A DNA stretch of 64,000 bases from Massilia rhizosphaerae (GCF_016093545.1 NZ_JADKYX010000009.1:124001-188000); one strand, 5' to 3'. Counted from the stretch's first letter, positions 38,996 to 48,629 are shown. The notes: a model not told the origin generated them from the letters alone. Made by a program: numbers and translations.

Positions 38996-40549
38996 CTACC
39001 GGGTCTTGGGCGGATAGATCGCGATTTCCTTCAGCTGCGACCGCGCCAGGTGCATGGGCACGCCGCGCGCCCGCGCCGTCGCCGCTGCCGGGCAGGCGTT
39101 GGTGGCGCGGTAGGACAGCGCGGCGGCCAGCATGCCCTCGGCCGGGTCGCCCAGCGCGTGCGCCATGTCGTCGGGCACGGTGCAGGTCGGGGCGAAACCG
39201 TCCGGGTAATCGCCGAAGCCCTTCGCGTTCACGCCCTTGAACTGGATCGTGAAATACGTCGTGCCGCAGTTGGGCATCGGTACGAAGCCGTAGGGCTTGC
39301 CGCACGTCGTGCCGCCGATGAGGTCGACCTGGACGTCCACGCCGCGCAGGCCGTTGATCACGGCTTCGCTGGCCGAGCACGTGTCGGACGTCGTCAGCAC
39401 CGTCACGTGTTTCAGGCCCAGATAGGGCAACGCCATGTTACGCGGCGCGGAAAAGCCGAAGGCCGTGTTGCGGAACGGGATCGGGGCGTCGGCCGCCGTC
39501 TTGTCGTTGTAGATCGCGCGCTCGAACGTCTTGCCGGCCGACATCGGTCCCGCGATCATGTAACCGAGTTCGCTGGCGACGTACAGCAGGCCGCCGCCGT
39601 TGTAGCGCATGTCGAGCACGAGGTCGGTCGCGCCCTGGTTCTTGAGGGTCGTGACGGCGTTGATCAACTGCAGCTCGGACACGCCGTTGTGGTCCTCGAA
39701 ACTCAGATAACCCACCTTGCCGGCCGCCGTGTCGAACACCTTGACGTTCTTCACGGGCGTCGTGGTGACGACGGCCGACGTCAGCGCGACGTCGAACGTC
39801 TTGTCGCCGCGCCGGAGCGTGAGCGTATGGTGCTCGCCCGCCGTGTCCGGCGACAGGCCCGCGCCCAGCTTGGCGACCTGGTCCTCGTCGTCGGTGTTGA
39901 TGAAGTCGATGCCGTCGACGGCCGTCAGCAGGTCGCCGCGCTGGATGCCGGCCGTGGCGGCGGGCGAACCCGGCTCGACGATCGCGGCGAGCCAGGTGCG
40001 CGGGGCCGCCGTGGAATTGACGGACCAGGTCACGCCGTAGCCCGTGTCCTGGCTCGCATTGGTGAGCGCATCCCATTCCGCCGTCGTGTAGGTGAAATGG
40101 AAACGGTCCTTGAGCTTGCCCGACGCGGTCAGCGCGGGCGTCTTGAGGGCCGCGAAATAGTCGAGCGCGTTCGTATAGTCCGTCATGTGGACGGTGGACG
40201 GGATTTCGCTGTACCAGAGATAGGTCGCGTCGCTCCAGCCGCGCAGGAATTTCATCTCGTCCTGCAGCGTGCCCTGGCGGTCCGGGAACGGCAAGCCCTC
40301 GGCATCGACGCCCGTGCGCGGTGCGGCGCACAGGTTCTGGTAGCTCATGTAGTCGGCCGGGATCGGGTCCGCGGTGTCGGCCGGCGTCGTGGGCGTCGTG
40401 CCGGGATCGCTGGCGACCGGAGCCGGGCCGCCGATGGACGGATTCCCGCCGCCGCCACCGCAGGCGGCCAGCGTGAACAGCGCGGCAACCGCGCAGGCGA
40501 GCAGGCGGGGAAACGCGGTCGAAACACCGGGGGCGGAATGCGAGGTCAT
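38996..40549 (-). CDS. S41-family (C-terminal-processing-like) peptidase, lipoprotein
   Basis: 517 aa. The ATG at 40549 is preferred to an upstream TTG at 40618. The signal peptide ends in the lipobox LAAC followed by a run of glycines. A PDZ-like domain (VEPGSPAATAGIQRGDLLTAVDG) precedes the S41 protease domain. That domain holds YLSFEDHNG, LVLDMRYNGGGL and the catalytic Ser block TSDTCSASEAVINGL. It is probably an outer-membrane-anchored periplasmic protease. The substrate is unknown and no partner gene is adjacent. Confidence 0.85.
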   Translation of the reverse strand: MTSHSAPGVSTAFPRLLACAVAALFTLAACGGGGGNPSIGGPAPVASDPGTTPTTPADTADPIPADYMSYQNLCAAPRTGVDAEGLPFPDRQGTLQDEMKFLRGWSDATYLWYSEIPSTVHMTDYTNALDYFAALKTPALTASGKLKDRFHFTYTTAEWDALTNASQDTGYGVTWSVNSTAAPRTWLAAIVEPGSPAATAGIQRGDLLTAVDGIDFINTDDEDQVAKLGAGLSPDTAGEHHTLTLRRGDKTFDVALTSAVVTTTPVKNVKVFDTAAGKVGYLSFEDHNGVSELQLINAVTTLKNQGATDLVLDMRYNGGGLLYVASELGYMIAGPMSAGKTFERAIYNDKTAADAPIPFRNTAFGFSAPRNMALPYLGLKHVTVLTTSDTCSASEAVINGLRGVDVQVDLIGGTTCGKPYGFVPMPNCGTTYFTIQFKGVNAKGFGDYPDGFAPTCTVPDDMAHALGDPAEGMLAAALSYRATNACPAAATARARGVPMHLARSQLKEIAIYPPKTR

Positions 40550-40618
40550 GCGTCCGATTATAGAGGCCGCCTGCCTCGTCAAACACATCCAACTGTAACA
40601 GTTGGCAGGACGCGACAA

Positions 40619-40651
40619 CGCCCCCTGCCGGTGCGATGCCGGCAGGGGGCG
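40619..40651 (-). terminator. Terminator after the indolepyruvate oxidoreductase gene
   Basis: A 13-bp perfect stem cgccccctgccgg/ccggcagggggcg with a 7-nt loop begins 7 nt after the stop codon on the minus strand. Only a short TT follows, so it may rely on the very strong stem. Confidence 0.7.
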
Positions 40652-40658
40652 GCCTCGC

Positions 40659-43600
40659 TCACGCGGCGCGGGTGACGCCGCCCGCGTGGAAGGCGGACAC
40701 GAGTTCCGCTTCCTTGCGCTTGGCCGCCTTCAGGTTGCGCTCCTTGACGTGGCCGAAGCCGCGGATGTCTTCCGGAACGCTCGCGATCGCGACCGCCTGC
40801 GCCAGGTTCTCGGCCGCCAGCTTGGGCAGCAGAGCCTCGACGGTGACGCGATAGTCGTCGATCAATGCGCGCTCCATCCGGCGCTCGGCCGTTCGGCCGA
40901 ACGGGTCGAGCGCCGTGCCGCGCAGGCCTTTCAGCCTGGCCAGCACGCCGAAGGCCTTCATCATCCACGGACCGAATTCCTGTTTCACGAGGTGGCCGTC
41001 CTTGTCCTTCTTCGCGAACAGCGGCGGCGCCAGGTGGAATTTCAGTGTGACGTCGCCTTCGAACATGCCGTCGATCTTGGCCATGAACGCCGGATCCGTG
41101 TACAGGCGCGCCACTTCGTACTCGTCCTTGTAAGCCATCAGCTTGTGCAGGTAGCGCGCGACGGCCTCCGTCAGCCGCGTGCCCTTGCCCAGCTTGTCCT
41201 CCGCGGCGCGGACCCGGTCGACGAATGCCTTGTAGTGCGCCGCATAGCCGGCGTTTTGATAGGCGGTCAGCAGTTCGACGCGGCGCTTGACGAGGTCGTC
41301 GAGCGATTGCGCGCGCTTGAACTCGATCACCTTCGCGGGCGTCACGAGTTTTTGCACGGACGGCAAGTCGTGCGCGGCCGTGCGGCCCCAGTTGAACGCG
41401 GCCTTGTTGAAGCCGACCGAGACGCCGTTCAACTCGATCGCCTTCAGGATCGACGCTTCCTGCAGCGGCACGTGCCCCTTCTGGAACGCATAGCCCAGCA
41501 TGAACATATTGGTCGCGATGGCGTCGCCCAGCAGCGCGGTGGCGATGTGGCCGGCGTCGATGAAGTCGACGTTGTTCTCGCCGCACGCCTGCACGATGGC
41601 GCCGCGCGAGCCTTCGGCCGGGAATTGCCAGTCCGGGTTCTTGATGAACGCGGCGGTGGTGGCGCCGGTCGCGTTGACGGCGGCCCACGTGCGGCCCTCG
41701 CCCATGCGCGACAGCGCGTCGCGGCTCGCGGTGACGATCTGGTCGCAGCCGATCACGAGATCCGCGTTGCCGGTGCCGACGCGGGTCGAGTACAGCGCGT
41801 CCTGGCGGTCGGCGAGGCGCACGTGCGACATCACGGGGCCGCCCTTTTGCGCGAGACCGCTCATGTCCAGCACGAGGGCGCCCTTGTTCTCGACGTGGGC
41901 GGCCATCGCGAGGATCTGGCCCACCGTCACGACGCCGGTGCCGCCGATGCCGGTGACGAGGATGCCGAACGGCGTCGCCGTCGACGGGATCGCCGGCATC
42001 GGCAGAGCAGGCGGCGCCGCCTCATTGGTCGCGGCCTTCCTGGGCTTTTTCAGGCCGCCGCCTTCCACGGTGACGAAGCTCGGGCAGAACCCGGTGACGC
42101 ACGAAAAATCCTTGTTGCACGAGGACTGGTTGATCTGGCGCTTGCGGCCCAGCTCCGTCTCCAGCGGTTCGACGGACAGGCAGTTCGACTGCTTCGAGCA
42201 GTCGCCGCAGCCTTCGCACACGGCTTCGTTGATCACGGCGCGCTTGGCCGGATCCGGATACGCGCCTTTTTTCCGACGGCGGCGCTTTTCGGACGCGCAG
42301 GTCTGGTCGTAGATCATGGCCGAGACGCCCGGCATCTCGCGCAGTTCGCGCTGCACGTCCATCAGTTCCGACCGGTGGCGCACGGTGACGCCCTCGGCCC
42401 ACGGATAATCGGCCGGATATTTTTCCGGCTCGTCCGTGACGACGACGATCGGCTTGACGCCTTCGGCCGCCAGCTGGCGGCTGATCCTGGCCGGATCGAG
42501 CGGACCGTCGACCACCTGGCCGCCCGTCATCGCGACGGCGTCGTTGTAGAGGATCTTGTACGTGATGTTGACCTTGGCCGCGACCGACGCGCGGATCGCC
42601 AGCACGCCCGAGTGGTAATACGTGCCGTCGCCGAGGTTCGCGAACACGTGTTTTTCGCCCGTGAACGGCGCCTGGCCGATCCACGTGACGCCCTCGCCTC
42701 CCATGTGCGTGAACGTGGACGTTTCGCGGTCCATCCACAGCACCATGTAGTGGCAGCCGATGCCGGCCATGGCGCGCGAGCCTTCCGGCACCTTGGTCGA
42801 GCTGTTGTGCGGGCAGCCGGAGCAGAAGTACGGGATGCGGTCCGTTTCCGGATTCGCCTTCGGGATGTTCTTGAGGACGAGTTCCTTCGCTTCCAGGAAG
42901 GCGATGCGTTCCTTCACGCGCTGCTCGACCGGGTGGCCGGCGCAGTAGTGCGAGATGCGCGACGCGATCGCGCGCGCGACCTGGGCCGGATTCAGCTCGT
43001 AGTTCGCCGACAGCAGCCAGTCGCCCTGGCCGGAACGGTTCTTGACGCTCCACTCGCCGGCGTCGTCGAACTTGCCGACGACGCGCGGCCGCTCGCTGTC
43101 CGGCAGGTTGTACAGCTCTTCCTTCAGCGCGTATTCCAGCACCTGCCGCTTTTCCTCGACGACGAGGATCTCGTCCAGGCCGCGGGCGAATTCGTTCACG
43201 CCGACGGAGTCCAGCGGCCACGTCATGCCGACCTTGTAGACCCTGAGGCCGATGTCGCGCGCCGCCTCCTCGTCGATGCCCAGGTCGGCCAGCGCCTGGC
43301 GGGTGTCGAGGTAGGATTTGCCGGCCGTGATGATGCCGATCTTGGGCGCCGGGCTGTCCCAGATGATCCGATTGAGCTTATTGGCGCGCGCATAGGCCAG
43401 CGCGGCATACCACTTGTAGTGGTTCATGCGCACTTCCTGGTCCAGCACGGCGTCCGGCCAGCGGATGTTCAAGCCGCCCGGCGGCATTTCGAAGTCCGCC
43501 GGCAGGATGGTTTGCACGCGGTCCGGGTCGAGGTCGACGACGGCGCCCGATTCGATGATGTCGGTCACGCATTTCATCGACACCCACAGGCCGCTGTAAC

Positions 43601-44207
43601 GGCTCATCGCCCACGCGTGCAGGCCGTAGTCGATGTATTCCTGCACGGACGACGGGTACAGCACGGGGATGCCGCAGTGGTGCAGGATGTGGTCGGACTG
43701 GTGCGCCGTCGACGACGATTTCGCCGCGTGGTCGTCGCCCGCCAGCACGAGCACCCCGCCGTTCTTCGCCGAGCCCGCGTTGTTGCCGTGTTTAAAGACG
43801 TCGCCGCAACGGTCGACACCGGGGCCCTTGCCGTACCACATGGCGAACACGCCGTCGTACTTCGCATCCTTGAACAGATTGGTCTGCTGCGTGCCCCAGA
43901 CGGCGGTCGCGGCCAGGTCTTCGTTCATGCCGGGGTGGAAGTGGACGTGGTGCGCTTCCAGGTGCTGTTTCGCCTTCCACGCCGTCTGGTCGACCTGGGT
44001 GACGGGTGAGCCGCGGTAGCCGGTGATGTAGCCGGCCGTGTTCAGGCCGGCCTTGAGGTCGCGTTCGCGCTGCAGCATCGGCAGGCGGATCAGCGCCTGG
44101 GTGCCCGTCATGAAGGCGCGGCCGCGCTCGAGCGTCCATTTGTCGTCGAGGGTGATGTCGTGCGGCGGTAGCGGTTCCAGCTGGCTGCGGTCCAGGGGGG
44201 CGTTCAT
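40659..44207 (-). CDS. Indolepyruvate ferredoxin oxidoreductase (fused alpha/beta type)
   Basis: 1182-aa single-chain enzyme that oxidatively decarboxylates aryl or branched 2-oxo acids to acyl-CoA with ferredoxin as acceptor. The start at 44207 follows TTGGAG. The N-terminal pyrimidine/TPP-binding half includes ITGYRGSPVTQVDQ. The central TPP domain has GIGCHYMVLWMDRET. A Cys-rich segment CEGCGDCSKQSNC could bind an Fe-S cluster, followed by a gamma-type domain (GIGGTGVVTVGQILAMAA). The length fits the roughly 1150-1200-aa proteobacterial fusion. It is divergent from an Lrp-type regulator, the likely amino-acid-responsive controller, and is monocistronic. Confidence 0.88.
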   Translation of the reverse strand: MNAPLDRSQLEPLPPHDITLDDKWTLERGRAFMTGTQALIRLPMLQRERDLKAGLNTAGYITGYRGSPVTQVDQTAWKAKQHLEAHHVHFHPGMNEDLAATAVWGTQQTNLFKDAKYDGVFAMWYGKGPGVDRCGDVFKHGNNAGSAKNGGVLVLAGDDHAAKSSSTAHQSDHILHHCGIPVLYPSSVQEYIDYGLHAWAMSRYSGLWVSMKCVTDIIESGAVVDLDPDRVQTILPADFEMPPGGLNIRWPDAVLDQEVRMNHYKWYAALAYARANKLNRIIWDSPAPKIGIITAGKSYLDTRQALADLGIDEEAARDIGLRVYKVGMTWPLDSVGVNEFARGLDEILVVEEKRQVLEYALKEELYNLPDSERPRVVGKFDDAGEWSVKNRSGQGDWLLSANYELNPAQVARAIASRISHYCAGHPVEQRVKERIAFLEAKELVLKNIPKANPETDRIPYFCSGCPHNSSTKVPEGSRAMAGIGCHYMVLWMDRETSTFTHMGGEGVTWIGQAPFTGEKHVFANLGDGTYYHSGVLAIRASVAAKVNITYKILYNDAVAMTGGQVVDGPLDPARISRQLAAEGVKPIVVVTDEPEKYPADYPWAEGVTVRHRSELMDVQRELREMPGVSAMIYDQTCASEKRRRRKKGAYPDPAKRAVINEAVCEGCGDCSKQSNCLSVEPLETELGRKRQINQSSCNKDFSCVTGFCPSFVTVEGGGLKKPRKAATNEAAPPALPMPAIPSTATPFGILVTGIGGTGVVTVGQILAMAAHVENKGALVLDMSGLAQKGGPVMSHVRLADRQDALYSTRVGTGNADLVIGCDQIVTASRDALSRMGEGRTWAAVNATGATTAAFIKNPDWQFPAEGSRGAIVQACGENNVDFIDAGHIATALLGDAIATNMFMLGYAFQKGHVPLQEASILKAIELNGVSVGFNKAAFNWGRTAAHDLPSVQKLVTPAKVIEFKRAQSLDDLVKRRVELLTAYQNAGYAAHYKAFVDRVRAAEDKLGKGTRLTEAVARYLHKLMAYKDEYEVARLYTDPAFMAKIDGMFEGDVTLKFHLAPPLFAKKDKDGHLVKQEFGPWMMKAFGVLARLKGLRGTALDPFGRTAERRMERALIDDYRVTVEALLPKLAAENLAQAVAIASVPEDIRGFGHVKERNLKAAKRKEAELVSAFHAGGVTRAA

Positions 44208-44264
44208 GCGTGTCTCCAATTATTTGTTTTGCGCTTTCTTATTGTTTTGTGCAGCGAGCGCATC

Positions 44265-44342
44265 CGTAGGGTGGGCACCCCGTGCCCACCAAACGCATGC
44301 GGCACGTGGACATCACGGTGGGCTCGGGGAGCCCACCCTACG
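44265..44342. repeat. REP-like palindromic element, copy 2
   Basis: Inverted arms lie at 44265-44290 (cgtagggtgggcacccc...) and 44317-44342. The arms differ from perfect complementarity only at the inner A/T pair. In arm A that pair is gca/tgc and in arm B gct/agc, so each arm keeps its own internal palindrome. The core matches the elements at 20901 and 57132. It lies in the 253-nt promoter gap between the oxidoreductase and lrp genes. Confidence 0.8.
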
Positions 44343-44460
44343 TAGAAGTATCGTTCGGGAAGTATAGACCTGTGCCACCAGCATTAAATTTCAATGAATT
44401 CCCCCCGTCGGACGATTTGCGCAATAAAATTGCGACTCGCGGGAGTCCTGAGGAGAATTC

Positions 44461-44961
44461 ATGTCAAAAATCGAGCTGGATAAAACCGATCGCAAAATCC
44501 TGGCCATCCTCCAGTCGGATGGCCGCCTGTCCAACCAGGACGTGGCCGAGCGCGTCAGCCTGTCGCCGTCCCCCTGCTTGCGGCGCATCAAACGTCTGGA
44601 AGAGGCCGGTGTCATCCGGCAATACGTCGCCCTGCTCGATCCCGACAAATTGGGACTGGGCCTGCTGGCCTACGTAAATGTCCGCTTGGAAAAACACAGC
44701 GAAGGTGTGGCGAACGCGCGCGTGCCGGCCACGTCGCCCCGCTTCGATTTCGCGCAGGCCGTGTCGACCTGGCCGGAAGTCGTGGCCTGCTATGCGATGA
44801 CGGGGGAGATGGATTTCCTGCTGCGCGTGCACGTGGAAGACATGGACCACTTCTCGCGCTTCATGATGGGCACCCTGCTGCGCCACCCGGCCGTGCTGGA
44901 CGTCAAATCGAGCTTCGCCCTCCAGCGCATCAAGGAAACGACGGCGCTTCCCATCGTTTGA
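44461..44961 (+). CDS. Lrp/AsnC-family transcriptional regulator
   Basis: 166 aa (typical Lrp 150-165). The N-terminal HTH (LDKTDRKILAILQSDGRLSNQDVAERVSLSPSPCLRRI) is followed by a RAM/ACT-like ligand domain (VVACYAMTGEMDFLLRVHVEDM). There is a GAGGAG ribosome site before the ATG. It is divergent from the indolepyruvate oxidoreductase gene, so it probably senses an aromatic or branched-chain amino acid and controls that gene. Confidence 0.9.
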   Translation: MSKIELDKTDRKILAILQSDGRLSNQDVAERVSLSPSPCLRRIKRLEEAGVIRQYVALLDPDKLGLGLLAYVNVRLEKHSEGVANARVPATSPRFDFAQAVSTWPEVVACYAMTGEMDFLLRVHVEDMDHFSRFMMGTLLRHPAVLDVKSSFALQRIKETTALPIV

Positions 44962-44973
44962 CGGGCGTTTGCC

Positions 44974-46029
44974 CTACCAGGCCGCGATCCGGCGCAGTTG
45001 CGGCAGGATCTCCGCCGCCATGGCCGCATGCTGGGCCGTCGTCGGATGCCCGTTGACGGCATCCCCCGGCTGGTGCGCCGCCGGCGCGAGCAGGTGCACG
45101 CGGTCGTCGGCCACGCGGGCCCGCACTTCCTTCAGATAGCCGATCAGCGCCGCCTTCTTGTCGCCGTCCAGCAGCGCGCCTTCCGTCAGCGCGATCCGTG
45201 CGTGCGGATGGTCGCGCAGCACGCGGCGCAGGAACGCCGTGTACGCGTCCACGTACGACTTACGGTCCGGAATGCCGGGATTGAAATCGTTGGTGCCGAT
45301 CGCGACGACGACCAGGTCGGGATCGTAATCCGCTTGCCGCCACGCGACCGGATGCGCGGCGTCGGCGATGGCGAGATCGTAGAACGCGGGCAGCTGCAAC
45401 TCGTCGGTGCGGCCGTTCCAGCTGCGCACGAGACCCCGGCCGCCGTAGCAGACCAGCTGCACCTGTGCATCGAGCGCGCGCGCGCGCGCGGCCAGCATGC
45501 CGTACGACAGGCGCGGGTTCCACCAGTCCGGGGTGTCCTTGTCGCCGGCGCCCCGTTCCATGTCGGCCCCGCACGTGACGGAGTCGCCCAGCACGAGCAT
45601 GCGGCGCCGCGGCAGCGCGGGCGCGGCGAGGAACCGGCCGTCGGCCGTGAAACGCGCGATGGACACCACCCCGAGCCACGTCTCGCTGCGGTGCACGAGT
45701 TCCACGCGATGCACACCGGGCGCCGCATGCGTGAACACGTCGTAGCGTTGCATGTGCGGCGACAGGCGCAGCGTGGCGGCCGGCTTGCCGTCCACGATCA
45801 CGTCGACGAGACTGTTGGCGCTGCCCGCCGCATCGACGGCGAGGCGGGTGCCGTCGACGGCGAGCACAAAGGTCACGCCGGGATAGCCGAAGCGCACGGT
45901 GCCGCCGGCATCCGCCGCCGTGCGGCCCATGCGCGCGACGTGGACGTCGGCGGCGGCGATCGTCTGGTCCGCCGCCGCCGGCGCCGCCGCGCACCAGGCC
46001 AGCAACGCGGCGACGAGCGGCCGGCGCAT
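44974..46029 (-). CDS. SGNH-type carbohydrate esterase (CE2-like)
   Basis: 351-aa secreted esterase. The signal peptide ends near APAAADQ. An N-terminal beta-sandwich (about 25-135, GVTFVLAVDGTRLAVD) precedes the SGNH hydrolase domain. That domain has the nucleophile block LVLGDSVTCGAD (Ser150), the block-III IGTNDFN and the C-terminal catalytic VNGHP. This two-domain layout fits CE2 acetyl esterases, which remove O-acetyl groups from mannan or xylan. The start overlaps the GH27 stop by one base (TGATG), so it is the last gene of the glycoside-hydrolase operon. CE2 membership is inferred from architecture and context. Confidence 0.75.
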   Translation of the reverse strand: MRRPLVAALLAWCAAAPAAADQTIAAADVHVARMGRTAADAGGTVRFGYPGVTFVLAVDGTRLAVDAAGSANSLVDVIVDGKPAATLRLSPHMQRYDVFTHAAPGVHRVELVHRSETWLGVVSIARFTADGRFLAAPALPRRRMLVLGDSVTCGADMERGAGDKDTPDWWNPRLSYGMLAARARALDAQVQLVCYGGRGLVRSWNGRTDELQLPAFYDLAIADAAHPVAWRQADYDPDLVVVAIGTNDFNPGIPDRKSYVDAYTAFLRRVLRDHPHARIALTEGALLDGDKKAALIGYLKEVRARVADDRVHLLAPAAHQPGDAVNGHPTTAQHAAMAAEILPQLRRIAAW

Positions 46030-47246
46030 CAGGCGCCTTTCTTCTTCAGGCGCAGCAGCAGGACGCCGTGCGAGGGCACGGTCGCGTCGAGGCGGCGGCT
46101 CGTGTCGCCCGTCTTGCCGGTCCACGCGTCGGTCCAGCGCCAGGTGGCCTTGCCGAAGTCGAGTTGGTGCTTGAAGACCTCGTCGTCGATCACGTTCTGC
46201 TTCCAGTCGTAGTGCAGCGGCAGCGCGGATTCGCCGCGGTTCAGCACCATGAACGCCCACTCGTCGTTGGCCAGCGGCTTGGCCCACAGTTCGACGGCAC
46301 CCTGCTTCCAGAAGCGCAGCGCCGGCACGCCCAGCGGGTCCTGGTTGATGGCGATGACCTCGCGCCGGCCGATGATCTTCTCGACCGAGTCCGGCATCGA
46401 ACGCAGGTCGTTGCCGAGGATGAGCGGGGAGTTCATCATCGCCCAGATCGAGAAGTGGGCGCGGTCCTCGTCTTCCGTCATGCCCATGCCGACTTCCAGC
46501 ATGTCCATGTCGTTCCAGTGTCCCGGCCCCGCGTATTTGCGCAGGCCCGCCTGCATGTCGAGGATGCGCATCACGCCCCACCTGGACCAGGTATCGGCGC
46601 TCTTTTCGCAATCCCAGCACGGATAGATGTCGCCCGTCGTGCGCCACGAGTGGCCGACGTTGGCGCCCCACTCCCACGGCTTGTTGCTGCCCCACTCGCA
46701 CATGCTGAACAGGACGGGGCGGTTCGCGGCGCGGATCGCGTCGCGCATCGTCGTGTAGGCGCCGACGGCACTCAGGCCGTCGCTTTCGCACCAGTCGTAC
46801 TTCAGGTAGTCGACGCCCCAGGCGGCGTAAGTTTTCGCATCCTGATATTCGTGGCCGCGGCTGCCGGGACGGCCGCCGCAGGTGTGGTTGCCGACGTCGG
46901 AATAAATGCCCAGCTTGAGGCCGCGCGCGTGCACGTAATCGGCCAGCGCCTTCATCCCGGACGGGAAGCGCTGCGGGTCGGGGCGGATGTCGCCGTGTTC
47001 GTCGCGCGTACCTTGCCAGCAATCGTCGATGTTGATGTACTGGTAGCCGGCATCCTTCAGGCCCAGCTTGACCATCGCGTCGGCCGTTTCGCGGATCAGC
47101 TTTTCGTCGATGTTGCAGGCGAATTTGTTCCAGCTGTTCCAGCCCATCTGCGGCGTGGCCGCGAGGCCGTCGAATTTCTGCGCCCACGCGGCGGCGGGAG
47201 ACACCGCGATGGCTGCGGCCAGGATCAGGTTCGCGCTACGTTTCAT
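46029..47246 (-). CDS. Alpha-galactosidase, GH27
   Basis: 405-aa secreted enzyme with a signal peptide ending near AAAWAQK. The GH27 signature TPQMGWNSWNKFACNIDE is present. The catalytic nucleophile is Asp151 in YLKYDWCES, and the acid/base region is GHWNDMDMLEVG. The C-terminal beta domain is complete. It should release alpha-1,6-galactose side groups from galactomannan or galacto-oligosaccharides. It overlaps the mannanase stop by one base (TAATG) and the esterase start by one base, so the three are tightly coupled. Confidence 0.92.
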   Translation of the reverse strand: MKRSANLILAAAIAVSPAAAWAQKFDGLAATPQMGWNSWNKFACNIDEKLIRETADAMVKLGLKDAGYQYINIDDCWQGTRDEHGDIRPDPQRFPSGMKALADYVHARGLKLGIYSDVGNHTCGGRPGSRGHEYQDAKTYAAWGVDYLKYDWCESDGLSAVGAYTTMRDAIRAANRPVLFSMCEWGSNKPWEWGANVGHSWRTTGDIYPCWDCEKSADTWSRWGVMRILDMQAGLRKYAGPGHWNDMDMLEVGMGMTEDEDRAHFSIWAMMNSPLILGNDLRSMPDSVEKIIGRREVIAINQDPLGVPALRFWKQGAVELWAKPLANDEWAFMVLNRGESALPLHYDWKQNVIDDEVFKHQLDFGKATWRWTDAWTGKTGDTSRRLDATVPSHGVLLLRLKKKGA

Positions 47247-48583
47247 TATTTCTTGGCTCCTATCGTCTTCAGTCGTTTATCGTGGTCGGCGATCAACTTG
47301 AGTGTGCTCGCATCGCTGTCGAACACCGAATACAAGCCCTGCTCTTCCTGCGGCGGATCGCCGACGAAATCGTTCCCCGGCTTCCACCAGTAATCCGCAT
47401 TGGCCGCGCGGCCCGCGCCGCCCCAGGCCCAGAAATTCCAGCCGGCGACCGGGTCGCCCGCGGCCGCGCGCTTCTCCAGCGTCGTGAAGACCGCGTCATA
47501 AAACCGGTCGCGCACCTTGGTCGACGCCTTGATGTCGAACGCGCCGCCGTCGCGGTTCAGGCCGAACTCCTCCAGCACGATCGGCTTGCCCAGCTGCTTG
47601 GCGTAGTCGACGTGCACGTTCAGGTAGTGGCTGGCCTTCTCCATCATGCCGTCCCACGTGGCGTCCGGCTTCTTCGGGTCGAACCAGCCCCAGTTCGCGG
47701 GCCACAGGTGGAACGTGAGGTAGGCGATGTCCGGCGTGCGGTGCGCGTCGAGGTAAAGCTGGGCGTCCTGCGCGGAGCCGGCGAGGCCCTCGCTGCCCGT
47801 GCTGACCATGTGGTTGCCGTCGAGCGAGCGGATGTAGTGGGCGGTGTCCGCGACCCACTTCACGTACGTCGCCTTTTCCTGCGGCGTCGCCTTGCTGTTG
47901 CCCGGCCGCGGTTCGTTCGCCAGCTGCCACGACAGGATGGTCGGGTCGTCGCGGTACGGCTTCTTCGTCACGGTGTTCGTGCGCTGGACGATCCTGGCGA
48001 TCACGTTGCGGTATTCGTCCTGGGCGCGCGCGTTCGTGTAGAACGTCGCGTTCTCCGCCATGAAGCGCTCATAGTCCTTGCTCACGTTCGGGTCGTGCGC
48101 GGGCGAGCCCGTGAACCAGTTCAGGTACTGCGTCATCCCGCCGGACCACTGCCAGAAATTATTCAGGTAGAGCACGGCCGTCATGTCGCGCTTCGCCAGT
48201 TCGGCCATCAGGAAGTCCAGGCCCTGCAGCAGATGTTCGTCGTAGTGGCCGGGCGCGCTCGTCGTGGCGGGGCTGACGGCGCTCTTCATCGCGGTCTTTT
48301 CCGACACCGCCAGCACCCGCACGTTGTTGATGCCGAGGGCCTTGAGGCGGTCGAGCTCCTTCACGAGCCGGGCACGCTGCCCGACGCCAGTCGGCGCGCC
48401 GAGATAGCCGCCGTACCAGAAGTTGGCGCCGGCGATCATGTAGCGCTGGCCGTTGCGTTCGAAATGGCTGTCCTTGACGGCCACGAAGCCGCTCTTCCTG
48501 GCGCCGGCCGCGTGGGCCAATCCGATGGTGCCGGCGGCCAGCAGGGCCGCGGCCACGGCGATTTTGCCGAACTTGCGTTGCAT
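47246..48583 (-). CDS. Endo-beta-1,4-mannanase-like, GH5
   Basis: 445-aa secreted enzyme. The ATG at 48583 follows AGGAGAC; an earlier in-frame opening at 48628 is rejected. The signal peptide ends near GLAHAAG. A GH5 TIM barrel carries the acid/base Glu224 in LSWQLANEPRP and the nucleophile Glu339 in VLEEFGLNRDGG. FWYGGYLGAP, LNNFWQWSGGM and the WPANWGWFDP block are typical of the mannanase subfamily (GH5_7). It should cut the mannan backbone inside the chain. It lies mid-operon between GH3 and GH27. Confidence 0.87.
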   Translation of the reverse strand: MQRKFGKIAVAAALLAAGTIGLAHAAGARKSGFVAVKDSHFERNGQRYMIAGANFWYGGYLGAPTGVGQRARLVKELDRLKALGINNVRVLAVSEKTAMKSAVSPATTSAPGHYDEHLLQGLDFLMAELAKRDMTAVLYLNNFWQWSGGMTQYLNWFTGSPAHDPNVSKDYERFMAENATFYTNARAQDEYRNVIARIVQRTNTVTKKPYRDDPTILSWQLANEPRPGNSKATPQEKATYVKWVADTAHYIRSLDGNHMVSTGSEGLAGSAQDAQLYLDAHRTPDIAYLTFHLWPANWGWFDPKKPDATWDGMMEKASHYLNVHVDYAKQLGKPIVLEEFGLNRDGGAFDIKASTKVRDRFYDAVFTTLEKRAAAGDPVAGWNFWAWGGAGRAANADYWWKPGNDFVGDPPQEEQGLYSVFDSDASTLKLIADHDKRLKTIGAKK

Positions 48584-48629
48584 GTAGTCTCCTCGCGCCT
48601 CTCGGGAAGCGTCGTTATGGTCGGTCATG

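Noticed and set aside
44974..47187. 737-codon open frame joining the esterase to an antecedent in the GH27 region
   Set aside because: Only the part from 46029 is real (signal peptide plus SGNH domain). The N-terminal half is a shifted frame of the alpha-galactosidase gene.
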